The notes beneath the pieces were generated by a model, which worked only from the letters and a program-made list of their open reading frames with translations, searched no databases and had not been told where the DNA came from. Shown piece by piece: positions 8,196 to 18,400 of a stretch of 49,406 nt of DNA. The stretch is taken from the NCBI RefSeq assembly GCF_900095445.1, contig NZ_FMJL01000027.1:1-49406 (forward strand). The letters run 5' to 3'. A program made the position numbers and the translations under genes. This DNA is from Clostridium sp. N3C (GTDB taxonomy: Bacteria > Bacillota > Clostridia > Clostridiales > Clostridiaceae). Position 1 is the stretch's first letter. Every line of letters starts with the position of its first letter.

Positions 8196-9380
8196 TTACC
8201 ATTCAGAAAAATCTCTGTCCACTGTAATAATGCAATTGTATTTAGGATGTAGTTCTTGAACCTTTTTATTAATATCTTCCTTTAATTTAGCCTCATCTTT
8301 ATGGGTGAGTTTACCATTGGTAGCTATCACTACGTCAAATATTATGTTTTTAACTTCTCCTTCACCTACAATTCTCAAGTCGTGTATGGATTTAATATTT
8401 GGTAGGCTATGTATGGCCTCCTCAATTTGATTTTTTGTTTTATTTACTTCTTCATCGTTAACATTAATAGGATCCATATGAATTACCAATACTATATTTA
8501 ATTTTTCAGATATTTCCCTCTCTGCTTCGTCTATAATGTTATGTATTTTTACTATGTTAATATCGGATGGTACTTCAGCGTGTATAGAAGCTATGCATTT
8601 ACCGGGGCCGTAATTGTGAATTATTAAATCATGAACTCCACTTATATATTCATAAGACATAAGGTTATCTTTTATAGCTGAAGCTAACTGCGGATCTGGA
8701 GCTTCTCCAAGTAAGGGATTTAAAGTTTCTTTAACTAACTTATATCCATTATATAGGATTAATAAGGCTACTACTATTCCAATATAACCATCTAGAGGAA
8801 AGGATGTCCACAAAGATAGCAAGAGGGAAAAGGCCACAACACTGGAGGTAACTACATCTCCTAAGGCATCAAAGGAAGAAGCCTTTAGTGCGGAGGAATT
8901 TATTTTATTTCCAATAGTTTTATTAAAGCTAGATAGCCAGATTTTAATTAATATGGATAAAAGCATTAAAACAAAAGGAACAGTTTCAAATACCACTTCT
9001 TGCGGATTTATAATTCTATTAAAGGAGGATTTAATAAATTGAATACCTACAAACATTACCATAAAGGAAACCAGTAATGCAGAAATATACTCAATTCTAC
9101 CATGGCCGAAGGGATGTTCTTCGTCTGCTGGCGCTTTGGAAAGTTTAAAACCTATAATGGTAATTAGGGAGGAGGCACTATCTGTAAAATTGTTAAAGGC
9201 ATCTGCCGTTACCGCTATACTTTTAGTAAAAAGGCCTACTAGGAGCTTTATAATAAAAAGAATTATGTTGGCAACAATACCAACTATTCCAGCTAATGCT
9301 CCGTAATGTGATCTTACTTTATCATTTTTTATATTATCACTGTTTTTAATAAAGGTCTTTATCAATAATTTAGTTAACAT
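8196..9380 (-). CDS. Cation diffusion facilitator, Mn-type motifs
   Basis: A 394-residue proton-driven metal exporter of the CDF family, with about six membrane segments in residues 25-220 and a cytoplasmic metal-binding tail. The site in the second transmembrane segment reads DAFNNFTD (60-67, so N63xxxD67). HPFGHG follows at 89-94, and the fifth-segment site reads DALGD (171-175). An NxxxD plus DxxxD pair is the pattern reported for manganese exporters such as MntE, whereas zinc exporters carry a His in one of these sites; the Mn assignment is therefore inferred. The tail is longer than in many CDF proteins and may contain two tandem ferredoxin-like domains (about 225-305 and 310-390). ATG 9380 has an AAGGATGTGAG-type ribosome site. 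Confidence 0.9.
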   Translation of the reverse strand: MLTKLLIKTFIKNSDNIKNDKVRSHYGALAGIVGIVANIILFIIKLLVGLFTKSIAVTADAFNNFTDSASSLITIIGFKLSKAPADEEHPFGHGRIEYISALLVSFMVMFVGIQFIKSSFNRIINPQEVVFETVPFVLMLLSILIKIWLSSFNKTIGNKINSSALKASSFDALGDVVTSSVVAFSLLLSLWTSFPLDGYIGIVVALLILYNGYKLVKETLNPLLGEAPDPQLASAIKDNLMSYEYISGVHDLIIHNYGPGKCIASIHAEVPSDINIVKIHNIIDEAEREISEKLNIVLVIHMDPINVNDEEVNKTKNQIEEAIHSLPNIKSIHDLRIVGEGEVKNIIFDVVIATNGKLTHKDEAKLKEDINKKVQELHPKYNCIITVDRDFSEW

Positions 9381-9478
9381 CTACTCACATCCTTTTATTA
9401 GCTATTGTTTAATTATATAATATTAGTATATCATAAAAGTTATATTATATATTTTGAAAATGTTGTGGAGGTGCTCAT

Positions 9479-10774
9479 ATGAAAACTAATGAGGAATATG
9501 CTAAAGAGCTACTGGAATTTATAAATGAAAGTCCTACGCCTTATCATGCAGTATTAACTACAGAAGGCAGATTAAAAAATAATAATTTTATAGAATTAAA
9601 GGATAGTGATAAATGGAACCTAACTAAGGGGGGAAAATATTATCTCAAGGTAAATGATTCCGCTATTTTTGCTTTTGTAGTTGGAGAAGGAGAAATTGAG
9701 GAAACTGGTTTTAAAATAATAAGTGCTCATACAGACTCACCGGGATTTAAAATAAAGCCGAAGGCTGAAATTATAACAGAAGGTAAGTATATAAGCTTAA
9801 ACACAGAAGTTTATGGAGGTCCTATTCTTAACACTTGGATGGACAGACCTCTCTCTATAGCTGGAAGAGTTACGGTAAATAGCGATGGATTTTTACCAAA
9901 GAAATACTTTGTTAATATAAAAAAGCCTTTACTAGTTATTCCTAATTTAGCTATACATTTTAATCGTAGAGTAAACGAAGGAGTAGAATTAAATCCACAA
10001 AGGCATACCCTACCTTTACTTACGGTATCAAGAGATAAAGCAGAAGAAGGTTTTCTAAGAAAATTGTTAGCTAAGGAAATTGATGTTAAAGATGAAGATA
10101 TACTAGATTATGATTTGTTTTTATACGAATATGAAAATGGTTCAATAATTGGAGCAGAGGATGAACTAATATCTTCTAGCCGATTGGATAATTTAGCTAT
10201 GGTTCATGCAGGTTTAGAGGCTTTAATCCATAGCCCTAAAGGTGAAAGCACTAAAGTGGTAGCCTTCTTTGATAATGAAGAAATAGGAAGTGCTACAAGA
10301 CAGGGGGCGGATTCAGAAATACTGGTACATTTACTAGAAAGAATTGTAATAGGCTTAGGAAAAGGAAGAGAGGAATTGTTTAGAGCCTATGCTAATTCCT
10401 TTATGATATCTGCAGATCTAGCTCATGCTGTTCATCCTATTTTATCAGAGAAATATGATCCGCTAAATAGGGCTGTAATTAATGGAGGACCAGTAATTAA
10501 AATCAGTGCAGCTCAAAAGTATACCTCTGACAGTGTTACAACAGGAGTTTTTGAAATGATATGTAAAAGGGCTGGTGTTCCTGTACAGAAATTTGTTAAC
10601 CGTTCTGATGAAAGAGGAGGTTCAACTATAGGTCCTATATCATCAACTCATTTACCAATAAGATCAGTGGATATAGGAACACCTATACTAGCTATGCATT
10701 CCGTTAGAGAATTGGGAGGAGTAGATGACCAAGGATATGTAATTAGGGCCTTCTTAGAGTTTTACAAAAAATGA
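9479..10774 (+). CDS. apeB: M18 family aminopeptidase
   Basis: A cytoplasmic dinuclear-zinc aminopeptidase; the M18 family typically removes N-terminal acidic or neutral residues. The family landmarks are present: ESPTPYHAV near the start, SAHTDSPGFKIKP (metal-ligand His/Asp), RLDNLAM, FDNEEIGSATRQGADS (catalytic Glu and metal Glu), SADLAHAVHP, and HSVRELGGVDD with the last metal His. The 431-residue length is typical. GGAGGTG precedes the ATG by five bases. It is divergent from the CDF transporter, with a 98-bp shared upstream region, and is followed by its own terminator. Confidence 0.95.
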   Translation: MKTNEEYAKELLEFINESPTPYHAVLTTEGRLKNNNFIELKDSDKWNLTKGGKYYLKVNDSAIFAFVVGEGEIEETGFKIISAHTDSPGFKIKPKAEIITEGKYISLNTEVYGGPILNTWMDRPLSIAGRVTVNSDGFLPKKYFVNIKKPLLVIPNLAIHFNRRVNEGVELNPQRHTLPLLTVSRDKAEEGFLRKLLAKEIDVKDEDILDYDLFLYEYENGSIIGAEDELISSSRLDNLAMVHAGLEALIHSPKGESTKVVAFFDNEEIGSATRQGADSEILVHLLERIVIGLGKGREELFRAYANSFMISADLAHAVHPILSEKYDPLNRAVINGGPVIKISAAQKYTSDSVTTGVFEMICKRAGVPVQKFVNRSDERGGSTIGPISSTHLPIRSVDIGTPILAMHSVRELGGVDDQGYVIRAFLEFYKK

Positions 10775-10825
10775 AAAAAACTGTTGCAGAATATGAAGGG
10801 TTTATGTTAATATAAATGTGTTAAG

Positions 10826-10857
10826 ATACAGCAAAGGCGCTTCTTTGCTGTATTTTT
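10826..10857 (+). terminator. Terminator after apeB
   Basis: ATACAGCAAAG - GCGCTT - CTTTGCTGTAT, a perfect 11-bp stem followed by TTTT. Confidence 0.88.
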
Positions 10858-11024
10858 GTTAATATGTCAAAATTTAGATAAATGAACATAGCACTGTTGC
10901 TAAGGATAATATATTAGTAGTGTGTCTGTGAATATTTATATTTTATCTAAGGGGGCAGAAATTCTATTGTTTACTATGTTAAATCTTGTATTTATGCTTA
11001 AAAACGAGGATGGGGGAATGTAAA

Positions 11025-12320
11025 ATGAAGTTATTTGGTAATATGAAAATTGTAGACAATGAACTTACCATAGGCGGTATAAAATGTTCTGATCTTGCCA
11101 AGGAATATGGAACGCCTTTATATGTATATGATGAAGATCTTATCAGAGATATCTGTAGAAGATATATGAAAGCCTTTTGCGGTGAGAGTAGAAATAATAG
11201 AGTAGCTTATGCAGGAAAAGCTTTTCTAACAATGGCTATGTGTAATATTGTTAAAGAGGAAGGTTTGTGTCTAGATGTAGTTTCTGGAGGAGAACTCTAT
11301 ACTGCATATAAGAGTGGCTTTCCAATGGAAAAGATATATTATCATGGCAATAACAAAACTCTAGATGAGATCGATATGGGAGTAAAATTAGGAGTAGGTA
11401 GATTTGTAGTTGATGGTTTTTCTGAAATTGAGCATATAAATAAAGCTGCAGAAAAATATAATACAAAGCAAAAGGTATTGCTTAGAGTTACTCCAGGTAT
11501 TGAGGCTCATACTCATGACTACATTAAGACAGGACAGATAGATTCAAAGTTTGGTTTTACTCTATTAAATGATAATGTACTAAATGTAGTTAAAGAAGTT
11601 ATGAAGGCAGAAAATATCGAATTAGCAGGTTTCCATTGCCATATAGGTTCTCAAATATTTGATACACAACCTTATAAGGATGCAGTAGATGTGATGTTAT
11701 CACTAATGCAAAATATTTATGATGAGACAGGATATATGCTTAAAGAATTAGACCTAGGTGGCGGTATTGGTATATATTACACCGAAGCAGATAAACCTCT
11801 TGAATTAGAAGAGTTCTGCGGTGCTATTATAGATGCTTATGATAGAAAGTGCAAGGATCTTAGCATTGAAGCTCCAATGCTTACTATTGAACCAGGAAGA
11901 TCTATTGTAGCAAATGCAGGTATTACCTTGTATACCGTTGGATCAATAAAGGAAATACCTGGTGTAAGAAAATATATATCTGTAGATGGAGGAATGACAG
12001 ATAATATTAGACCAGCTCTATATGGTGCTAAATACGATTGCCTATTAGCTAATAGAGTTGAAGATAGGGAAACAGAAGTGGTAACTATTGCTGGAAAGTG
12101 CTGTGAGTCCGGAGATATCCTTATAAAGGATGCTACTTTACCTGTTGCAAAATCTGGAGATTTACTAGCAATACTAACTACTGGAGCTTATGGTTTCTCC
12201 ATGGCAAGTAACTATAATAAGATTCCTAAGGCTGCAGTAGTAATGGTGTCAGAAGGAAAATCTAGATTGGTCTATAAAAGAGAAAGCTATGAAGATCTAA
12301 TAAAGAATGAGTTAATTTAG
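11025..12320 (+). CDS. lysA: Diaminopimelate decarboxylase
   Basis: A PLP enzyme that decarboxylates meso-diaminopimelate to L-lysine, the last step of lysine synthesis. The 431 residues carry the PLP-lysine segment YAGKAFLT, the LDVVSGGEL motif, GFHCHIGSQI, LDLGGGIGIYY, EPGRSIVANAG and the second-subunit active-site CCESGD. The ATG at 11025 is preceded by GGGGGA at 11012-11017. The frame is open for 13 codons further upstream, but those lack a ribosome site. The 167-base leader after the previous terminator shows no lysine riboswitch consensus. The gene is monocistronic and ends in a strong terminator. Confidence 0.96.
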   Translation: MKLFGNMKIVDNELTIGGIKCSDLAKEYGTPLYVYDEDLIRDICRRYMKAFCGESRNNRVAYAGKAFLTMAMCNIVKEEGLCLDVVSGGELYTAYKSGFPMEKIYYHGNNKTLDEIDMGVKLGVGRFVVDGFSEIEHINKAAEKYNTKQKVLLRVTPGIEAHTHDYIKTGQIDSKFGFTLLNDNVLNVVKEVMKAENIELAGFHCHIGSQIFDTQPYKDAVDVMLSLMQNIYDETGYMLKELDLGGGIGIYYTEADKPLELEEFCGAIIDAYDRKCKDLSIEAPMLTIEPGRSIVANAGITLYTVGSIKEIPGVRKYISVDGGMTDNIRPALYGAKYDCLLANRVEDRETEVVTIAGKCCESGDILIKDATLPVAKSGDLLAILTTGAYGFSMASNYNKIPKAAVVMVSEGKSRLVYKRESYEDLIKNELI

Positions 12321-12368
12321 GGATGTTTTATTTCTATAAGGGATGGAAATAAAACATCCCTTTTTATT
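12320..12368 (+). terminator. Terminator after lysA
   Basis: A perfect 15-bp stem (12320-12334 and 12346-12360) with an 11-nt loop and TTTTTATT tail. The left arm begins at the last base of the lysA stop codon. Confidence 0.92.
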
Positions 12369-12443
12369 CCTAATAATTTTCTATTTCTTGGGCAATAATA
12401 ATCAAAGTGAAAGGAAAATTATGACCAAGAAAGGGAGAAAGGT

Positions 12444-15400
12444 ATGATATATGTATATTTAGCAGTTATTACACTTGCCTTAGCACTAATTATTTACCTA
12501 TTTTTTAATGAAGAAGATAAAGATGAAAATATCATGGAAGATTTTCCTAATATATATGTTAACAGTGAGGAATTAGAGAGGCATGCTGTTCAAATATCTA
12601 CACACTTTTCTGAGACAAAACGGATAAATTCAAAAAGAAAATTAATAAAAAGCCTTGATAAGAGTTTTGAAGCTATTATAACGGCTTATGAGTTTATTGA
12701 GAAAGAACTTGATCATAAACAGGACATGGTACCTGCAGCAGAATGGCTTCTCGATAATTTATATTTAATTCAAAAAGAATATAAGGACGTTAAATATAGT
12801 ATGCCAGAAAGCTATTATAAGAACTTACCAGTGATTAGCAAAGGCATTATGAAAGGATACCCGAGAGTTTATCACATAGCAGTAGAAATAATATCTCATA
12901 CTGATGGAATGATAGATGAAGAAAGAGTAGAAAGCTTTATAAAAGCCTACCAAAGGAATACTATATTAACCAGTGGAGAACTATGGGCCTTGCCTATAAT
13001 GCTTAGAATTGCCTTGATTCAAAATATAAGTCACATAGTAGAAAAGATAGTTTATGCAATAAAAGAAAAAAGAAAAGGAGAACTCGTGGCAGACAGAATC
13101 ATTAATGCCTTTGCAGAAAAAAAACTTAGTCAGGAGATAGAAGTGTTAAAAAACACACAATTTACATTTTCATCCCATTTTGTTGAAAGAATTATAAAGG
13201 TTATTAGGGATAACGGTGTAGATAGTGATGAGGTATATAAATGGCTTAATGAAAACTTAGAAGCTAATCAATCCAGCATAGAAAAAACTATTAACAGAGA
13301 GCATAGAAAGCAAGCTAACTATCAGATTTCTTTAGGGAATAGTATTTCTTCTATTAGAGCTTTATCAGGAATAAGTTGGAAGGATTCCTTTGAAAGGCTT
13401 AGCTACGTAGAGCAAATTTTAAAAAATGACCCTGCAGAAGTTTATTCAAATATGGATTTTGAGTCACGAGATAGTTATAGACATAGTTTGGAATTAATAG
13501 CTAGAAAGGCTAAGGTAGGAGAAGCCTTTGTAGCCAAAAAGGTGATAGAATGCGCCAAGGAAGCAAAGGAAAGAGGGGGAGAGGACTACCAAGCTCATGT
13601 AGGATACTATTTAATTGATGATGGTATTAAATATTTAAAGAAAAAAATAGATTATAAGCGGTCTTTGACAGATGCAATTACAGATGGGATAAAAAGTAAA
13701 CCTTTATTATTCTACTTATTAGTAGTTATCTTAGGAATTGCATTAATTGAAGTAGTTGCTATATCTACAAGTTTATACAGAGATTTAAATAGGGACTTAT
13801 GGAGATATATAGTTGCTGCAATAGCAGTGCTTATTCCTGCCAGTGAAATTGTTATATCCATATTAAATTGGAGTATAAACTCTTTAACCAGACCTAGCTT
13901 TATTCCTAAAATGGCATTGGAAGATGGTATACCAGAGGAATGTGCTACAGTAGTGGCAATTCCAACTTTAATAAATAGTGAAAAAAGGGCTCTAGAATTA
14001 CTAGAGGATTTAGAAATATATTATCTATCCAATTCAGAAGATAATTTATATTTTGCTTTGCTAGGAGATTTTTGTGATAGTGATAAAGAGCAGGAAGAAA
14101 AAGATTCTCATATTATAAATGCTGCTTTAAAAAGAGTTAGGGAGTTAAATAAAAAGTATGGTAAAGATGGAGTAGATAAGTTTTATTTCTTATGTAGACG
14201 TAGGCTATATAACGAAAAACAAGGTTGTTGGATGGGTTGGGAGAGAAAAAGAGGAAAACTTATGGAGTTTAATGCTTTATTAAGGGGGGATAAAAATACC
14301 ACATATAATGTAATTAGCGGGGATATCAGTAGACTACAAAGGGTTAAATATATAATAACCTTAGATAGTGATACTGTTTTGCCTAGAGAGGCTGCAAAAC
14401 GAATGATTGGAGCCATGACCCATGTGCTGAACAGAGCAAAGGTTGATAAGGGAAAGAAGAAGGTTCTTAGAGGATATGGAATTATGCAGCCAAGAGTTAG
14501 TGTTGGTAATGTTAATGCTAATAAGACACCTTTTTCAAGAATATTCTCTGGAGAAACCGGTATAGACATATATACCACTGCCGTATCTGATGTATATCAG
14601 GATCTCTTTAAAGAAGGTATTTTCACTGGAAAGGGGATTTATGATATAGATGTATTTGAAGCAGTTTTGAAGGATGAAATTCCAGAAAATACAGTGCTTA
14701 GCCATGACTTACTAGAAGGTAGCTACGTAAGGACTGCATTAGTTACAGACATAGAATTGGTAGACGGATATCCAGCATACTATAATGCTAGTTGTAAGAG
14801 GCTACATAGATGGGTTCGAGGAGATTGGCAGTTGATTCCTTGGATTACTAAAAGGAGTCCTTTGAATAAATTATCTATTTGGAAAATATTAGATAACTTA
14901 AGAAGAAGTCTTTTAAGTCCATCTATAATTTTGCTTATAATTTTAGCTTTCACTGTGTTACCTAATTATGGACCTTGGATAATTATAGCTTTCCTCTCCA
15001 TAATGTGCCCTGTATTTTTTGACGTTTCAGAAGTGGTTATGCTTCCTAGCAAAAGCATAAGCTTAACAGGAAAACTAAAAAACAGTCTAATGGCTGTAGA
15101 GCAAGTCTTTATGCTTTTTTGTTTCCTGCCTTATATGGCATACTTAATGTGTGATGCTATATTTAGAACCCTATACCGCTTATATATAAGTAAAAAAAAT
15201 CTTTTAGAATGGCAAACAGCTGCCGATGCAGAAGCACAAAGCGGCAAGACTTTAAAGTCCTATATAAAAGGCATGTGGGTTGGAAGTACTTTAGCTGTGC
15301 TTATATTAGTATTGGCTTTTTTTAACTCCCCTTCCTGGGGCTTAATCATGCTTCCATCTACTATTCTTTGGTTTGTAAGTCCTTATATTGCTTACTATAT

Positions 15401-18400
15401 TAGCCAAGAATATAGTAAGGAAGTTTATAACTATAATAAAGAAGATGAAAGGTTATTGAGAAGATTAAGTAGAGAAACTTGGGCTTATTTTGAGGATTTT
15501 GTTAATAAAGAGAACAATTGGCTACCGCCGGATAATTATCAAGAAAATCCTCCTAATGGGGTGGCTCATAGAACATCACCTACAAATATTGGTATGGGCA
15601 TTACTAGCAATCTTTGTGCTCATGATCTAGGGTATATAACTTTAAGTGATACTATTGAAAGAATCGATAAAACTTTAACTGCTATTGAAAGTTTAGATAA
15701 ATTTAAGGGGCATTTATATAATTGGTATGACACTAAAAGTAAAGAGCCACTTTATCCAAGATATGTATCCTCAGTAGATAGCGGTAATATGGTGGCATAT
15801 TTATGGCTGGCAGCTAAAGCCCTTGAGGATTATATAAACGAACCATTATTAAAGGATAATTATAAATTTGGCATAGAAGATACTATAAGGTTAGCTTCTA
15901 CAGAAATAAATGAAAAGACATCTATAAAAAATCCTTACGAAGATATTTTGAAGGATCTTGAAAAGATTGATATGAATATTAGCAGTTGGAAGAGCTTTTT
16001 AATGAAATTGTGGAGTAAAGTTATAGATATTGAAAAGAAAACCAATGATAAAGGACTGTATTGGAATGCTAAACTTAAAAGTAGCTGTAGCAAATACTTA
16101 GGAGAAATTCAAAGGTATGCTCCTTGGGTAGACATCTTAAAATCAGAGGAATTGATGGAAATTAATGAGCTTCATGAATTAGAAGCTATTCTAATCTCAG
16201 TTCCTTTTAGTAAAATGAATGATTATTTAAATAATATATATGAAAAAATCCAAGCTTTAAGTAAGGATACAGGGGGAAAGAAAGAAGCCATATTGGAGCT
16301 AATAGCTAATAGTAGAAAGGAAATATATGACCAATGTTTAAAGACTAAAAATATTATAGGTAGATTATATAACTTTGTTAAAGCTACAGATTTTAAAGTG
16401 CTCTATGATAAAAAAAGACAACTGTTTTCCATTGGCTATGATGTAGAAAAGGATACCTTAAATAATAGCTACTATGATTTGCTAGCCTCCGAGGCCCGTT
16501 GTGCAAGTTTTATATCAATAGCTAAAGGGGATATAGAACAAAAACATTGGTTTAAATTAGGACGTTCTATAACGGTAATGGGTAAATATAAAGGCTTGGT
16601 TTCTTGGAGTGGTACTATGTTTGAATATTTTATGCCGCTACTTATTATGAGAAGCTATCCAGATACTATTTTAGATGAAACCTATAGGGCTGTTATAGAA
16701 AGTCAAAAGAAATATTGCAAGGAAAGAAATGTACCTTGGGGAATATCGGAATCTGCCTTTTATTACTTTGACAAGGCTATGAATTATCAATATAAAGCTT
16801 TTGGTGTACCAGGGGTAGGATTAAAAAGAGGTCTTTCAAATGAACTGGTAGTAGCTCCTTATGCAAGCGTAATTACTTTGCAAAAAGATTTAAAGGGTAG
16901 TTTAAATAACATTAGAAGATTAATAAAGGAAGGTTTGGAAGGCAGATATGGACTTTATGAAGCTATAGATTTTACAAGGGATAGATTACCTAAGGGCAAA
17001 AGTAAAATGGTGGTAAGAAATTACATGGTTCACCATCAAGGCATGAGCTTAATGGCTTTAAATAATGTATTAAGAGAGGATGTGCTAGTTAGAAGATTTC
17101 ATAGTATACCAGAAGTTAAAGCTACTGAGTTACTACTTCAAGAAAAGATGCCTAAGACTGTAGTTTATGATAGAAAGCTAAGCTTCAATACTTATGAAGG
17201 AACTAAGACTAAACCTAGTCTTTTTGTAAGGTCCTATAATACTGCTCTTACAGAAAGTCCTGAAACTCACATACTATCTAATGGAAGTTACAGCACTATG
17301 ATAACCAACAGTGGTAGTGGTTATGGTAAAAGAGATGAAATGACTGTATATCGTTGGAGGGAAGATGCTACCGATGATAGTAATGGTATGTTTATCTTCG
17401 TAAAGAATCTTAATAATGGTCAGTACTGGAGTACCACTTATCAACCATGCAAAAGTGAGGGAGAAGAATATAATGTTATTTTCTCCATGGATAAGGTTGA
17501 GTTTAAGAGAAAGGATGACCAGATTGCTACTCATACAGAAATAACTGTAAGCGTTGAAGATAATGCAGAAATAAGAAAAGTGACTTTGACTAATCATAGC
17601 AATGATCAAGTGACCTTGGAGATTACTTCCTATTGTGAGGTTACCTTAGCTCCATATAATGCAGATGTGGTTCATCCTACCTTTAGTAATTTGTTTATAA
17701 GTACAGAATACGATGATTCTAATGGATGTATTTTAGCTAATAGGAGACCGAGAGCAAAGGGGCAAAAGCAACCGTGGATGATGCAGACTATTGCCTTGCA
17801 GGGAGAAGCGGTAGGAAATGTACAATATGAAACCAGTAGACTAAACTTCATAGGTAGAGGCAGAACCCTTTATAATCCTATAGCTATGGATAAGGATGCA
17901 CCATTGCATAATACGGTAGGAGCTGTTTTAGATCCAATAATTAGTATGAGAAGGAGAGTGGTGCTAAATAGTGGTGAAAGTTGTAAGATAGCCTACACCA
18001 TAGCGGTGGCAGATTCAAAAGAAGAGGTTATAGCTTTAGCAAAGAAGTATAGAGAATTCCCTAATATTAACAGGGCCTTTGAGCTAGCTTGGACTGAGAG
18101 TCAAGTACAAATGAAGTATATGGGCATTAAGTCCACTCAGGCTAACTTATATCAAATAATGGCTTCTAGAATATTGTTTATAAACGAGCAATTAATACAG
18201 AGACAGGACTATATTAGAAACATTAAGAAGCATCAAAAGGATTTATGGCCCTTTGGTATTTCTGGTGACTTACCAATAGTTTTACTGATAATAAGGCATG
18301 AAAATGATTTGGATTTTGTAAGGCAGCTTATTAGTGCTCATGAATACTGGGCAATGAAAGGACTGAAGGTAGATTTAGTAATACTAAATCTTGAGGAAGT

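Noticed and set aside
10858..11024. Possible lysine riboswitch before lysA
   Set aside because: No lysine-riboswitch core motifs, no long multi-helix fold and no terminator between it and lysA are seen.
14183..14578. Long open frame antisense to the glucan synthase gene
   Set aside because: It lies fully inside a well-supported coding region, has no ribosome site and its translation is low-complexity hydrophobic; it is a shadow of the real gene.
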